Position numbers and translations under genes: made by a program. The notes beneath the pieces are model-generated. The model was given only the letters and a program-made list of their open reading frames with translations, ran no database searches and had not been told where the DNA came from. Shown here piece after piece: positions 1 to 8,425 of a DNA stretch of 64,000 bases. The DNA is from Chryseobacterium sp. PMSZPI. GTDB lineage: Bacteria > Bacteroidota > Bacteroidia > Flavobacteriales > Weeksellaceae. The stretch covers positions 42,856 to 106,855 of the forward strand of contig NZ_PIZV01000077.1 of the NCBI RefSeq assembly GCF_002835665.1, read 5' to 3'. The first letter of the stretch is position 1; every line of letters starts with the position of its first letter.

Positions 1-1230
1 GAGAAGTCGGAGTTTTATAAAAGAAAATTTGATGAATTGGGGGTATCTCCACAGGATATAAGGTCGATTGAGGATATCACGAAACTTCCGATTACTTACA
101 AACAGGATTTAAGGGATAACTATCCATTCGGGTTATTTACGGTTCCTAAAAGTGAACTTCAAAGAATTCACTGTTCAAGTGGAACAACGGGAAAACCGAC
201 GGTGGTAGGATATACTAAAGAGGATGTCGACTTATTTAGTGAAGTGGTCGCAAGATCTTTACATGCATCCGGAGCAAGAGCAGGAATGCAATTGCACAAT
301 GCATATGGCTATGGGATTTTCACAGGTGGACTAGGTCTTCATTATGGAGCCGAAAAGCTGGGAATGAGTGTTCTTCCTATTTCGGGAGGAATGACGGCGC
401 GACAGGTGGATCTTATTGTAGATTTTAAACCGGAAGTTATTTGTTGCTCTCCATCATATGCTTTGACAATTGCTGATGAATTTGCCAACAGAGGGATTTC
501 TGCGGATGAGATCAGTCTTAAATATGCTGTATTAGGATCAGAGCCTTGGACGGAAATTATAAGAAGTCACATAGAAGAAAGGTTGGGGGTTCATGCAACT
601 AATATTTATGGGTTGAGTGAAATCATTGGACCGGGAGTTTCCATGGAGGATTTTGAAGAAAAAGGAGGGGCTTATATTTGGGAGGATCATTTTTATCCTG
701 AAATTTTAGATCCGATTACCAAACAGCCTGTCCCTTTTGGAGAAGAAGGAGTACTGGTAATTACTACTTTAACCAAGAAAGCAATGCCACTTTTACGATA
801 TTGGACAAATGACATTACAAGTCTTTATTATGACAAAAATGCTAAAAGAACCATGGTGAAAATGAAGCCGATTGTTGGAAGAGCAGATGATATGCTGATT
901 GTAAGAGGGGTAAATGTTTATCCAAGTCAGATCGAAGATGCATTTTCTTATGTAAAAGGTGTGGTTCCCAATTATTATTTAACACCGGTTGAAAAAGAGC
1001 ATATGTGTGTAGCATTGGATATTGATGTAGAAATTGATGATGATTTTGTGAAGACTCAAAAGATAGAACCCAATACCGATGATTATTTTAATTTTGTCGG
1101 AAACTTTGGAAAAAATATAGAAAGCGAAATAAAAAAACGAGTAGGAATTACTACAAAGGTAAAAGTCCATGCTCAGGACAGCTTGCCAAAGTGCGAAGGT
1201 GGAAAAATTAATAGAATACTTAAAAAATAA
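1..1230 (+). CDS. paaK: Phenylacetate-CoA ligase PaaK (5' end cut by window)
   Basis: The enzyme activates phenylacetate with ATP and CoA to phenylacetyl-CoA, the entry step of aerobic phenylacetate breakdown in the cytoplasm. The frame is open from base 1, so a TTG at 37 is not the start; about 25-30 N-terminal residues lie outside the window if the length is like other PaaK proteins (about 435 aa). The sequence shows the AMP-binding loop SSGTTGKP, the YGLSEIIGPG segment of the acyl-adenylate family, and a C-terminal LPKCEGGKINR with the family's catalytic-type lysine region. The stop codon overlaps the paaE start by one base (TAATG), which indicates translational coupling. The identification is secure from motifs and from the following paaE-A-B-C-D genes. 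Confidence 0.96.
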   Translation, partial: EKSEFYKRKFDELGVSPQDIRSIEDITKLPITYKQDLRDNYPFGLFTVPKSELQRIHCSSGTTGKPTVVGYTKEDVDLFSEVVARSLHASGARAGMQLHNAYGYGIFTGGLGLHYGAEKLGMSVLPISGGMTARQVDLIVDFKPEVICCSPSYALTIADEFANRGISADEISLKYAVLGSEPWTEIIRSHIEERLGVHATNIYGLSEIIGPGVSMEDFEEKGGAYIWEDHFYPEILDPITKQPVPFGEEGVLVITTLTKKAMPLLRYWTNDITSLYYDKNAKRTMVKMKPIVGRADDMLIVRGVNVYPSQIEDAFSYVKGVVPNYYLTPVEKEHMCVALDIDVEIDDDFVKTQKIEPNTDDYFNFVGNFGKNIESEIKKRVGITTKVKVHAQDSLPKCEGGKINRILKK

Positions 1231-2315
1231 TGAATTCATTTTATAAACTTAAAACGGTTAAGGTTCAGAAAGACACTCCGGAAGCAGTAAATGTGGCGGT
1301 GGAAATTCCTGAGGAACTGAAAGATAAGTTCAGATTCAAACAAGGGCAATATCTTAATTTCCGTATGATGATCAACGGAAATGAGGAAAGACGTTCTTAC
1401 TCTATCTGTAATGCCCCAAGCGAGAAAAGCAATACACTGGAAGTTTTGGTGAAATTGCTGGAGGGTGGAAGAGTCTCAGGATATTTCAACGAACATTTGC
1501 ACATGGATGAAATTTTGGAAGTAATGCCGCCGATGGGAGGATTTAATACTTCGTATCACCCGACAAATGTGAAAACATATATTGGTCTGGCAGCGGGAAG
1601 CGGCATTACTCCTGTTTTATCCAATATTAAGGAAAGTCTTTATCAGGAACCTAACAGTAATGCTTATCTGTTTTATAGTAACAGAAGCATGAACCATGTT
1701 TTAAGAAAAGCAGAAATTGATAAATTGGTAGAACAGTTTAAAGGAAGATTAAAAGTTGTTTACTTGGTAAGCCGCGAAAAACATGAAGATCCGGTTTTTG
1801 AAGGAAGGATTTCTGCTGAAAAATTGGAACAATTATTTGAAAGATATACCGATATCGATATCAAAGACTCCACTTATTTTATCTGCGGGCCGGCAGAAAT
1901 GATCAAGGGGATTGCTGATTATCTGAAAAAAGATAAAAAAGTTCCTGCGATTCAGGTTTTGTTTGAATATTTCACCGCTCCTGATGAAGAAAATACGGAG
2001 GAAATGAGTGAGGAATTCAAAGCGATTGCCAATATCGAAAGTATGGTGACAGTGATTATTGATGATGACGAATATTCGTTCCATCTTAATTCTAAAAAAG
2101 AGAGTATCTTAGATAAAGCATTGAAAGATCAGCTTCCGGTTCCTTTCGCGTGTAAAGGAGGAGTTTGCTGTACGTGTAAAGCACAGGTTTTAGAAGGTGA
2201 GGTTTTCATGGAAAAAAACTTTGCGCTTACCGAGGATGAAGTAGCCAAAGGCTATGTACTGACATGTCAATGTCACCCGACAACCAATGTGGTGATGCTT
2301 AATTATGATGTTTAA
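1230..2315 (+). CDS. paaE: Phenylacetyl-CoA epoxidase reductase subunit PaaE
   Basis: PaaE passes electrons from NAD(P)H through FAD and a [2Fe-2S] cluster to the PaaABC di-iron epoxidase. At 361 aa it has the normal length. An N-terminal ferredoxin-reductase FAD domain carries RRSYSIC, the middle NAD(P)-binding part carries GLAAGSGITPV, and a plant-type ferredoxin domain near the C-terminus has the cysteine pattern in ACKGGVCCTC plus a later CQC. Its ATG overlaps the paaK stop, so the two are coupled. In most proteobacteria paaE follows paaD; here it precedes paaA. Confidence 0.96.
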   Translation: MNSFYKLKTVKVQKDTPEAVNVAVEIPEELKDKFRFKQGQYLNFRMMINGNEERRSYSICNAPSEKSNTLEVLVKLLEGGRVSGYFNEHLHMDEILEVMPPMGGFNTSYHPTNVKTYIGLAAGSGITPVLSNIKESLYQEPNSNAYLFYSNRSMNHVLRKAEIDKLVEQFKGRLKVVYLVSREKHEDPVFEGRISAEKLEQLFERYTDIDIKDSTYFICGPAEMIKGIADYLKKDKKVPAIQVLFEYFTAPDEENTEEMSEEFKAIANIESMVTVIIDDDEYSFHLNSKKESILDKALKDQLPVPFACKGGVCCTCKAQVLEGEVFMEKNFALTEDEVAKGYVLTCQCHPTTNVVMLNYDV

Positions 2316-2316
2316 T

Positions 2317-2395
2317 AGAATTTGAAAATGTGCTAATGTGTTAATTTAAAAATGAATTGATGCATTCCCAAATTTTCAAATTTTCAAATTCAAAG
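2317..2395. repeat. Intergenic inverted repeat, AATTTGAAAATG family
   Basis: The gap between paaE and paaA has GAATTTGAAAATGTG on the left and the complementary CAAATTTTCAAATTTTCAAATT on the right, so the transcript can fold into an AU-rich hairpin. The same words recur at 3338-3457, 4600-4684, 6098-6519 and 10383-10467. The repeat also supplies the first residues of an over-long reading of paaA, which argues for the later paaA start. Confidence 0.75.
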
Positions 2396-2398
2396 ATT

Positions 2399-3337
2399 AT
2401 GGATTTAGAAAAATTTGTTCAATACGTTCACGAAGAAAATAAAGTAGAACCGAAAGATATTATGCCTGATGATTACAGGAAGCTTTTGGTTCGTCAAATT
2501 TCACAGCATGCTCATTCTGAGATTGTAGGAATGCTACCGGAAGCCAACTGGATTTCCAGAGCACCTTCATTGAGAAGAAAAATGGCTCTTTTAGCTAAAG
2601 TTCAGGATGAAGCAGGGCATGGTCTATACCTTTACGCTGCTACAGAAACCTTAGGAAATGGAACGATCAGAGCAGACAGAGATGCGACTTATGATGATAT
2701 GCTTTCCGGAAAGGCAAAATACTCAAGTATCTTCAATTATCCGACTTTAAGCTGGGCAGATATAGGGGCTATCGGCTGGTTGGTAGATGGTGCTGCCATT
2801 ATGAACCAGGTAATGTTGATGGGGAATTCTTATGGTCCTTACTCAAGAGCGATGGTAAGAATCTGTAAAGAGGAATCTTTCCACCAAAGACAAGGCTATG
2901 AAATTTTAATGGCTCTTTGTCGTGGTACAAAACAACAGAAAGAAATGGCTCAGGCTTCATTAAATCGTTTCTGGTGGCCGGCTTTAATGATGTTCGGACC
3001 TAATGACGACAGCTCACCCAACTCTAAGATTTCTATGAATTACAGAGTAAAAAGAGAGAGTAACGATAGTCTTCGTCAGAGATTTATTGATGTGACGGTG
3101 GCTCAAGCCGAATATTTAGGACTGACGATTCCGGATAAAGATCTGAAATGGAATGAGGGAAGACAACATTATGATTTCGGAGAACTTCCTTGGGATGAAT
3201 TTATGGAAATCTTAAAAGGTAATGGTCCTTGTAACAAGAAAAGATTAAATACAAAAGTAAAAGCTCAGCAGGAAAACCTTTGGGTAAAAGAGGCAGCAGC
3301 AGCTTTTGCGGAAAAACAACAAAAAGAAGTAATATAA
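2399..3337 (+). CDS. paaA: 1,2-phenylacetyl-CoA epoxidase catalytic subunit PaaA
   Basis: This is the di-iron catalytic subunit that epoxidises the ring of phenylacetyl-CoA. I start it at the ATG giving [10 protein letters not shown] (312 aa, close to the usual 309). An upstream in-frame ATG at 2357 would add 14 residues encoded by an intergenic repeat. Carboxylate/histidine ligand motifs are visible: [15 protein letters not shown] (ExxH) and a second [11 protein letters not shown]. The order paaA-B-C-D that follows is the standard epoxidase block. Confidence 0.96.
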   Translation: MDLEKFVQYVHEENKVEPKDIMPDDYRKLLVRQISQHAHSEIVGMLPEANWISRAPSLRRKMALLAKVQDEAGHGLYLYAATETLGNGTIRADRDATYDDMLSGKAKYSSIFNYPTLSWADIGAIGWLVDGAAIMNQVMLMGNSYGPYSRAMVRICKEESFHQRQGYEILMALCRGTKQQKEMAQASLNRFWWPALMMFGPNDDSSPNSKISMNYRVKRESNDSLRQRFIDVTVAQAEYLGLTIPDKDLKWNEGRQHYDFGELPWDEFMEILKGNGPCNKKRLNTKVKAQQENLWVKEAAAAFAEKQQKEVI

Positions 3338-3457
3338 TTTGAAAATGTGGCAATTTGAAAATTTGAACATGAAATTAACATATTAACAATTCTCAAATTT
3401 TCAATTAAGGTGACCAATCAATTTTCAAATTAACCAATTTTCAAATTTTCAGATTAA
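3338..3457. repeat. Intergenic repeats, AATTTGAAAATG family (two hairpins)
   Basis: The paaA-paaB gap starts with tandem AATTTGAAAATGTGG and AATTTGAAAATTTG, followed by the complementary TCTCAAATTTTCAATT and then a second set, CAATTTTCAAATT and CCAATTTTCAAATTTTC. The whole 120-base gap is built from this word and its complement. No open reading frame is visible in it. Confidence 0.75.
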
Positions 3458-3459
3458 TT

Positions 3460-3741
3460 ATGGCAAATTTAGATATGTGGGAAGTGTTTATTCAAACTAA
3501 ACCGGGATTATCCCACAAGCACGCCGGAACAGTTCAGGCACCAACAGCAGAAATGGCATTACAAAATGCCAGAGATGTATATACCAGAAGAAAGGAAGGA
3601 ACTTGTGTATGGGTTGTTCCAAGCAAATATATTGTGAGCTCAGAGGGAGTTGATCAGGATTCATTTTTCGATCCTGCCGATGACAAACTATATCGTCATC
3701 CTACTTTCTATGATATTCCAAATGATGTAAAAAATATGTAA
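3460..3741 (+). CDS. paaB: 1,2-phenylacetyl-CoA epoxidase subunit PaaB
   Basis: PaaB is a small structural subunit of the phenylacetyl-CoA epoxidase and helps hold PaaA-PaaC pairs together in the complex. At 93 aa it has the family's typical length (about 95 aa). The N-terminal WEVFIQTKPGLSHKHAGTVQAP is characteristic, as is the ARDVYTRRKEG segment. It sits between paaA and paaC as in other paa operons. Confidence 0.95.
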   Translation: MANLDMWEVFIQTKPGLSHKHAGTVQAPTAEMALQNARDVYTRRKEGTCVWVVPSKYIVSSEGVDQDSFFDPADDKLYRHPTFYDIPNDVKNM

Positions 3742-3742
3742 T

Positions 3743-3825
3743 AAGACTGGAGATAATAGACGAATAGATAAAAGACTTTATGGCCTACATATCTATTATC
3801 TATTCGTCTATTATCTATTGGTCTT
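3743..3825. repeat. Intergenic inverted repeat, TCTATTATCTATTCG family
   Basis: This is a different family from the neighbouring repeats. The left arm reads AAGAC-TGG-AGATAATAGACGAATAGATA. The right arm is its complement and is built as a 15-base direct tandem, TCTATTATCTATTCG then TCTATTATCTATTGG. The paired arms would make a stem of about 30 bp with a short loop between paaB and paaC. Confidence 0.75.
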
Positions 3826-3840
3826 CAAATCTATTAAACA

Positions 3841-4590
3841 ATGAACCCATTATATAATTATTTATTAAAATTAGCAGATGACAGTTTCATCATGGGGCAG
3901 CGTCTGTCTGCATGGTGCGGTGAAGGTCCTTATTTAGAGGAAGATATTGCATTAACAAACATTGCTTTGGATGAACTTGGTCAGGCTAATAATTTTTACC
4001 AATATGCTTCAAGAGTGGCTGACAATGGTAAAAGTGAAGATGATATCGCATTCCTAAGATATGAACATGAGTATGTAAATGCACACTGGACAGAGCTTCC
4101 CAATGGAGACTATGCGCAGACTATTCTTAAGGTGTATGTTCTCTCTGTATATCAGAAATTAATGTATGAAGCATTATCAAATTCTGTAGATGAAGAACTT
4201 TCTGCTATTGCCCAAAAATCCTTGAAGGAAGTAAAATATCACTATACACACACTTCTTCCTGGATGAAAATTTTTGCTCAGGGAACAGAAGAAAGCCGTG
4301 AACGTTTGGTGAATGCCATCGAAAATATCTGGGAATATACAAAAGGTTTGTTTGCAAAGTCAGAAGGAGAAGATGACCTTGCTGTATTGAATATTGTTCC
4401 GAATGTTGATGAACTATACAAAGAGTTTATTACCATTACAGAGAAAGATTTCCAGAGTTTCGGATTAGAATATCCAACAAACCCTTTCATGCAGCCAAAA
4501 TCAAGAACAGGATATCATACAGAATATTTCGGATATATCCTTTGTGAACTTCAGTATATGCAGAGAGCATATCCTGGATGTACCTGGTAG
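3841..4590 (+). CDS. paaC: 1,2-phenylacetyl-CoA epoxidase subunit PaaC
   Basis: PaaC is the ferritin-like structural partner of PaaA in the epoxidase. The 249-aa length matches the family (about 248). The N-terminal LYNYLLKLADDSFIMGQRLSAWCGEGPYLEEDIALTNIALDELGQA region is typical: helical, with the LxEDIAL and LDELGQA motifs. It lies between paaB and paaD in standard order. Confidence 0.95.
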   Translation: MNPLYNYLLKLADDSFIMGQRLSAWCGEGPYLEEDIALTNIALDELGQANNFYQYASRVADNGKSEDDIAFLRYEHEYVNAHWTELPNGDYAQTILKVYVLSVYQKLMYEALSNSVDEELSAIAQKSLKEVKYHYTHTSSWMKIFAQGTEESRERLVNAIENIWEYTKGLFAKSEGEDDLAVLNIVPNVDELYKEFITITEKDFQSFGLEYPTNPFMQPKSRTGYHTEYFGYILCELQYMQRAYPGCTW

Positions 4591-4599
4591 AACATAATG

Positions 4600-4684
4600 A
4601 GTTAATTTGAAAATGAGTTAATTTGAAAATGGCTTGCAACGTATTTTATTTTCAAATTTTCAATTTTTTTTAATTCTCAAATTA
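4600..4684. repeat. Intergenic inverted repeat, AATTTGAAAATG family
   Basis: The left arm is a clean 16-base direct tandem, AGTTAATTTGAAAATG repeated twice. The right arm, TTTTCAAATTTTCAATT and TCTCAAATTAA, is the complement. The structure fills the paaC-paaD gap. Confidence 0.75.
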
Positions 4685-4688
4685 ATAA

Positions 4689-5153
4689 ATGAAAACCCCT
4701 TTAGAAATATTAGAATTAGTTCCCGATCCGGAAATTCCGGTAATCAACATTGTGGAGCTGGGTATTGTAAGAGATGCTAAAGTTACCAGCGAGAATTCTT
4801 GTGAAGTAACCATTACACCTACTTACTCTGCTTGTCCTGCTATGTTTACCATTGAAGAAGACATCATGAAAATCATGAAGGAAAACGGATGGGAAGCAAA
4901 AGTAGTTACCAAAATGTTTCCAATATGGACTACAGATTGGTTGACAGATGAAGCCAGAGAAAAACTTCGTGCGTACGGAATCACACCTCCTGAAAAAGGA
5001 GCAGATGAGCATCATATCGGAAAACCGAAAAAATGTCCACGTTGTGGCTCTGAGCATACCAAACAGATTAGCAGATTCGGGTCAACTTTGTGTAAAGCCT
5101 CTTATCAATGCTTAGACTGTTTAGAACCATTTGATTATTTTAAATGCCATTGA
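4689..5153 (+). CDS. paaD: Epoxidase maturation protein PaaD
   Basis: PaaD is needed for assembly or maturation of the phenylacetyl-CoA epoxidase. The 154-aa protein has an N-terminal MIP18/DUF59 domain (EILELVPDPEIPVINIVELGIV) and a C-terminal cysteine-rich zinc-ribbon-like tail with CPRCGSEHTK, a single C, CLDC and a final C-H. The family is known; its exact biochemical role is less certain than that of the catalytic subunits. Confidence 0.94.
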   Translation: MKTPLEILELVPDPEIPVINIVELGIVRDAKVTSENSCEVTITPTYSACPAMFTIEEDIMKIMKENGWEAKVVTKMFPIWTTDWLTDEAREKLRAYGITPPEKGADEHHIGKPKKCPRCGSEHTKQISRFGSTLCKASYQCLDCLEPFDYFKCH

Positions 5154-5158
5154 TATTT

Positions 5159-5280
5159 AATGTAACAGTTTACCAATAAATTTATGGACTATGCAAAACA
5201 TAACGATGGTATTGCTAGATTGTTAAATAGTTAGGCTGCTACATAAATTTATATTATTAAATTAGTGCATTGTTAAAATA
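5159..5280. repeat. Intergenic repeat, TAACAGTTTACCAAT family
   Basis: The 142-base paaD-paaG gap contains AATGTAACAGTTTACCAAT near its left end and TGCATTGTTAAAATATAAAT near its right end. The same words occur in opposite and same orientation at 12187-12290 before paaZ. A weaker relative (TGTTACATTACCAGATTGGTA) lies at 9138-9160. I see no coding sequence in it. Confidence 0.6.
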
Positions 5281-5295
5281 TAAATTTAAAAAACT

Positions 5296-6096
5296 ATGTA
5301 TACACAACTCGATATTGAAACACATTTTGACGGGAAGCTCAAAATCGCTTATCTTAATCAGCCTGAAACGATGAATGCCCTTACAAAACCGGCTTTATCA
5401 GACCTGAAAGACTTTGTTAAAGAATGTAGCGAAGACGATACAGTAAGATGTGTTGCCATTTCCGGGAGAGGAAGAGCTTTTTGTTCCGGTCAGAATCTGG
5501 AAGAAGCTTTTGCAGTAGGAAAAGAACACCATGATCAGGATATTATCAGAAAGATTGTGGTAGATTATTACAACCCGTTGGTAACAGAAGTTACCCGTTG
5601 CAAAAAGCCCGTTATTGCATTGGTAAATGGTCCTGCAGTGGGAGCTGGTGCTATGTTGGCATTGATCTGTGATTTCGTATTGGCCAATAATAAAGCGTAT
5701 TTTTCACAGGCCTTTTCAAATATCGGTTTAATTCCGGATACAGGAGGAACCTATTTCTTACCAAAACTTTTAGGAAGACAGCTGGCCAATTATTTAGCTT
5801 TTACAGGAAAAAAATTATCGGCAGAAGAATCTAAGTCTTATGGTCTTGTTGCAGAAGTTTTCAACGAAGAAGAATTTGTTCCGAAATCAATGGAGATTCT
5901 TGAAAGAATGTCGAATATGCCAACAGCCGCTATTAAATTGACGAAAAAAGCTTTTGCTCATTCTTACACCAGTTCATTAAAAGACCAACTTGAATTAGAG
6001 GGCGATTTACAACAGGAAGCAGCGGAAACAGAAGATTTCATTGAAGGTGTGAATGCCTTTTTACAAAAAAGAAAACCTAATTATAAAGGAAAATAA
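5296..6096 (+). CDS. paaG: Ring-epoxide isomerase / enoyl-CoA isomerase PaaG
   Basis: PaaG converts the ring 1,2-epoxide of phenylacetyl-CoA to the oxepin-CoA and also shifts a double bond later in the pathway. It belongs to the crotonase fold (266 aa). The two glutamates of true hydratases are replaced by alanine (GAGAMLA and SQAFSN). The aspartate in LIPDTGGT, residue 148 here, matches the catalytic aspartate of PaaG. This supports isomerase rather than hydratase activity. It follows paaABCD directly, as expected. Confidence 0.9.
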   Translation: MYTQLDIETHFDGKLKIAYLNQPETMNALTKPALSDLKDFVKECSEDDTVRCVAISGRGRAFCSGQNLEEAFAVGKEHHDQDIIRKIVVDYYNPLVTEVTRCKKPVIALVNGPAVGAGAMLALICDFVLANNKAYFSQAFSNIGLIPDTGGTYFLPKLLGRQLANYLAFTGKKLSAEESKSYGLVAEVFNEEEFVPKSMEILERMSNMPTAAIKLTKKAFAHSYTSSLKDQLELEGDLQQEAAETEDFIEGVNAFLQKRKPNYKGK

Positions 6097-6097
6097 A

Positions 6098-6519
6098 TCA
6101 ATTTGAGAATGAGCTAATTTGAAAATTTGAGAATGAGAAATGATAAAGAAAATAGTATTGTAAATAAGACATTTGACTTTGCATTAAACATTATAGAGTT
6201 TTCAGAAGAGCTATATAAGATTAATAGATTTTCATTAGCAAATCAGATTTTTAAATCGAGAACATCTATTGGTGCCAATGTACGAGAAGCTCAAAATGCT
6301 GAAAGTAAGGCAGATTTTATTCATAAAATAAAAATTGCTGCTAAAGAAGCAGATGAAACTGAGCGCTGGCTTTTATTGTGTTAAAAGCTCCACATTTGAA
6401 TTCACCCGAAGAAAAATTGCTTTTAGACTTAAAAGAAATAGTATTAATTCTGTCTAAAGTTATTTCAACGTCAAAAATTAAATGATTTTCAAATTAACTC
6501 ATTCTCAAATTTTCAAATT
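6098..6519. mobile_element. Inverted-repeat element carrying a four-helix-bundle gene
   Basis: A perfect 22-bp inverted repeat, 6116-6137 and 6498-6519 (core AATTTGAAAATTTGAG and complement), flanks a small gene between paaG and paaH. A further partial copy lies outside the left arm and inside the right arm. The right end at 6484-6519 matches 33 of 36 bases of the gene-less repeat at 10432-10467. The left arm overlaps the gene's ATG and the right end overlaps its stop, so gene and repeat form one unit. Mobility is inferred, not shown; I did not find clear target-site duplications. Confidence 0.6.
6133..6485 (+). pseudogene. Four helix bundle protein (23S rRNA IVP family), frameshifted
   Basis: The intact part from ATG 6133 to a TAA at 6384 encodes 83 residues with the family signature SLANQIFKSRTSIGANVREAQ and the segment KIAAKEADETERW. 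After TGT the frame stops, but a -1-type shift near 6381-6384 continues into KAPHLNSPEEKLLLDLKEIV and ends at TGA 6483-6485. The rejoined protein would be about 117 aa, the normal family length. Loss of one T in a T run would explain it. The function of the family is unknown; members occur in intervening sequences of rRNA genes and as lone genes. Confidence 0.8.
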
Positions 6520-6525
6520 AAAACT

Positions 6526-7656
6526 ATGAATATTGGAATTATCGGTGCAGGAACTATGGGAGTAGGAATTGCCCAGGTGGCTGCCACTGCAGGATGCAAA
6601 GTCGTATTATTCGATGCTAATGCTCCACAAATAGATAAAGCACTTTCAGGCTTAGAAAAAACGCTTCAAAAGCTTGCTGAAAAAGGAAAAATTTCCCAGG
6701 AAAAAGCTACAGAAATCAGAAGCAATATTGCAAAAGGTGAGACCTTACAGGATTTAAAAGATTCTGATTTAGTTATCGAAGCAATCATTGAAAATAAAGA
6801 TATCAAAACCAAAGTTTTCACAGAACTTGAAAATTATGTTTCAGAAACCTGTGTTATCGGTTCCAATACATCATCTATTTCCATCACCTCTCTTGGAGCA
6901 GAGTTAAAGAAACCGGAGCGTTTCATCGGAATTCACTTTTTTAATCCGGCTCCATTGATGCCTTTAGTGGAAGTTATTCCATCCTTATTAACAGAAAAAA
7001 CATTAGCAGAAAAAATATACAACCTCATGAAAACCTGGGGGAAGACTCCTGTTATTGCAAAAGACATTCCGGGATTCATTGTCAACAGAATTGCCCGCCC
7101 ATACTATGGAGAAGCATTAAGAATCGTTGAAGAAAATATCGCAACACCGGAACAGGTGGATGATGCCATGAAAACATTAGGGAACTTCAAAATGGGACCT
7201 TTTGAATTAATGGATTTAATTGGGGTGGATGTCAATTTTGCCGTAACGACAACGGTTTATAAAGATTACTTCTATGATCCAAAATATAAGCCGTCATTAT
7301 TGCAACAGAGAATGTCTGAAGCAAAACTTCATGGAAGGAAAACCGGAAAAGGATTTTATGATTATACCGAGGGTGTTTTAAAGCCGGAAGCTCAGAAAGA
7401 TGAGGCTCTTTATCAACAAATCTTTTTAAGAATTATCTCTATGCTCATTAATGAAGCCGTGGAAGCAAAAAGGTTAGGTGTTGCCAATGATGAAGATATC
7501 GAATTGGCTATGCAAAAAGGAGTCAACTATCCAAAAGGTTTATTAAGTTGGGGAAAAGAAATTGGATACTCAAGAATATCAGAAACGTTGCAGAGTCTTT
7601 ACGAGGAATATCAAGAAGAAAGATATAGACAGAGCCCTTTGCTGAGAAAATTATAA
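6526..7656 (+). CDS. paaH: 3-hydroxyacyl-CoA (3-hydroxyadipyl-CoA) dehydrogenase PaaH
   Basis: PaaH oxidises 3-hydroxyadipyl-CoA to 3-oxoadipyl-CoA with NAD. The N-terminal Rossmann motif IGIIGAGTMGVGIAQVAA is clear. The catalytic HFFNPAPLMPLVEV histidine region and the PGFIVNRIARPYYGEA dimerisation segment follow. At 376 aa it carries the NAD domain and C-terminal helical domains but is shorter than the roughly 475-aa enterobacterial PaaH. It lies just after the inverted-repeat element. Confidence 0.92.
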   Translation: MNIGIIGAGTMGVGIAQVAATAGCKVVLFDANAPQIDKALSGLEKTLQKLAEKGKISQEKATEIRSNIAKGETLQDLKDSDLVIEAIIENKDIKTKVFTELENYVSETCVIGSNTSSISITSLGAELKKPERFIGIHFFNPAPLMPLVEVIPSLLTEKTLAEKIYNLMKTWGKTPVIAKDIPGFIVNRIARPYYGEALRIVEENIATPEQVDDAMKTLGNFKMGPFELMDLIGVDVNFAVTTTVYKDYFYDPKYKPSLLQQRMSEAKLHGRKTGKGFYDYTEGVLKPEAQKDEALYQQIFLRIISMLINEAVEAKRLGVANDEDIELAMQKGVNYPKGLLSWGKEIGYSRISETLQSLYEEYQEERYRQSPLLRKL

Positions 7657-7662
7657 AAATTA

Positions 7663-7974
7663 ATGAATATAGATGAATTTAGAGCTGAGTTGGAAACAAG
7701 GCTCTTCATTGAAAAACAGTATTTGATACAGGAAGCTTCTTCCATTGAGAATGATATGGAACGGCTTGAATTGTTGGGGAAATTCAATGAAAAATATAAG
7801 GAGTTGATCAAAAGATTATCCAATGAAAATGGGATTGATTTAACTGCCTCTTATCAAGTTGTAAATTCATCAGACTCTGAGAACCTTACATACGAGCAGA
7901 TTATTCTGGGTAAAACAATGAGTGTTTACGATAGATTATCTGATGAATTGTATGAGGAAATAACAAACATATAG
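7663..7974 (+). CDS. Unrecognised 103-aa protein within the paa operon
   Basis: I do not recognise this protein. It is acidic and probably mostly helical in its first 60 residues (MNIDEFRAELETRLF, then ERLELLGKFNEKYKELIKRL), with no signal peptide, membrane span or cysteine. It starts 6 bases after paaH and ends 5 bases before paaI, so it is almost certainly co-translated with them. The tight spacing argues for a real gene with a role or passenger status in this operon. Confidence 0.75.
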   Translation: MNIDEFRAELETRLFIEKQYLIQEASSIENDMERLELLGKFNEKYKELIKRLSNENGIDLTASYQVVNSSDSENLTYEQIILGKTMSVYDRLSDELYEEITNI

Positions 7975-7979
7975 TAGAA

Positions 7980-8393
7980 ATGAATCCAAGACAAGTAGTA
8001 GATTATATGTTCAATCAGGATTATTTTTCCCAATGGATGAATATCAAAATGATTGAGATCAAAGAAAATTATTGTTTAATAGAAATGCCCATCAAGAAGG
8101 ATATGTTGAATGGGTTAAAAACAGTTCACGGAGGGGTCACATTTGCTTTTGCCGATTCAGCACTGGCATTTTCTTCAAACAATAGTGGAGATGCTGCTGT
8201 TGCTTTGAACTGTGTAATTAATTTTACCAAAGCCGGAAAAGAAGGAGACCTATTCAGAGCAGAAAGTATTTTGGTAACCGATACCCGGAAAACGGCTGTT
8301 TATGATATTAAAATAACCAATCAAAATAATGAATTGATTGCCAAATTTGTTGGAACAGTTTATAAGATCGGCAAAAAAGTAACAGAACTATAA
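7980..8393 (+). CDS. paaI: Hydroxyphenylacetyl-CoA thioesterase PaaI
   Basis: This hotdog-fold thioesterase hydrolyses ring-hydroxylated phenylacetyl-CoA and releases trapped CoA. At 137 aa it has the normal length. The VHGGVTFAFADSALAFSSN stretch contains the HGG motif and the catalytic aspartate of PaaI-type thioesterases. It is placed 5 bases after the unknown 103-aa gene, within the same operon. Confidence 0.93.
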   Translation: MNPRQVVDYMFNQDYFSQWMNIKMIEIKENYCLIEMPIKKDMLNGLKTVHGGVTFAFADSALAFSSNNSGDAAVALNCVINFTKAGKEGDLFRAESILVTDTRKTAVYDIKITNQNNELIAKFVGTVYKIGKKVTEL

Positions 8394-8425
8394 AAACTAA
8401 CCAATCATAACCAAGTTAAACAAAA

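Noticed and set aside
979..1239. Minus-strand ORF overlapping the end of paaK
   Set aside because: It is a shadow of paaK in another frame, with hydrophobic low-complexity residues and no family signature.
2357..2398. Upstream ATG extending paaA by 14 residues
   Set aside because: The extra residues are encoded by the intergenic repeat, and the later ATG gives the normal PaaA start and length.
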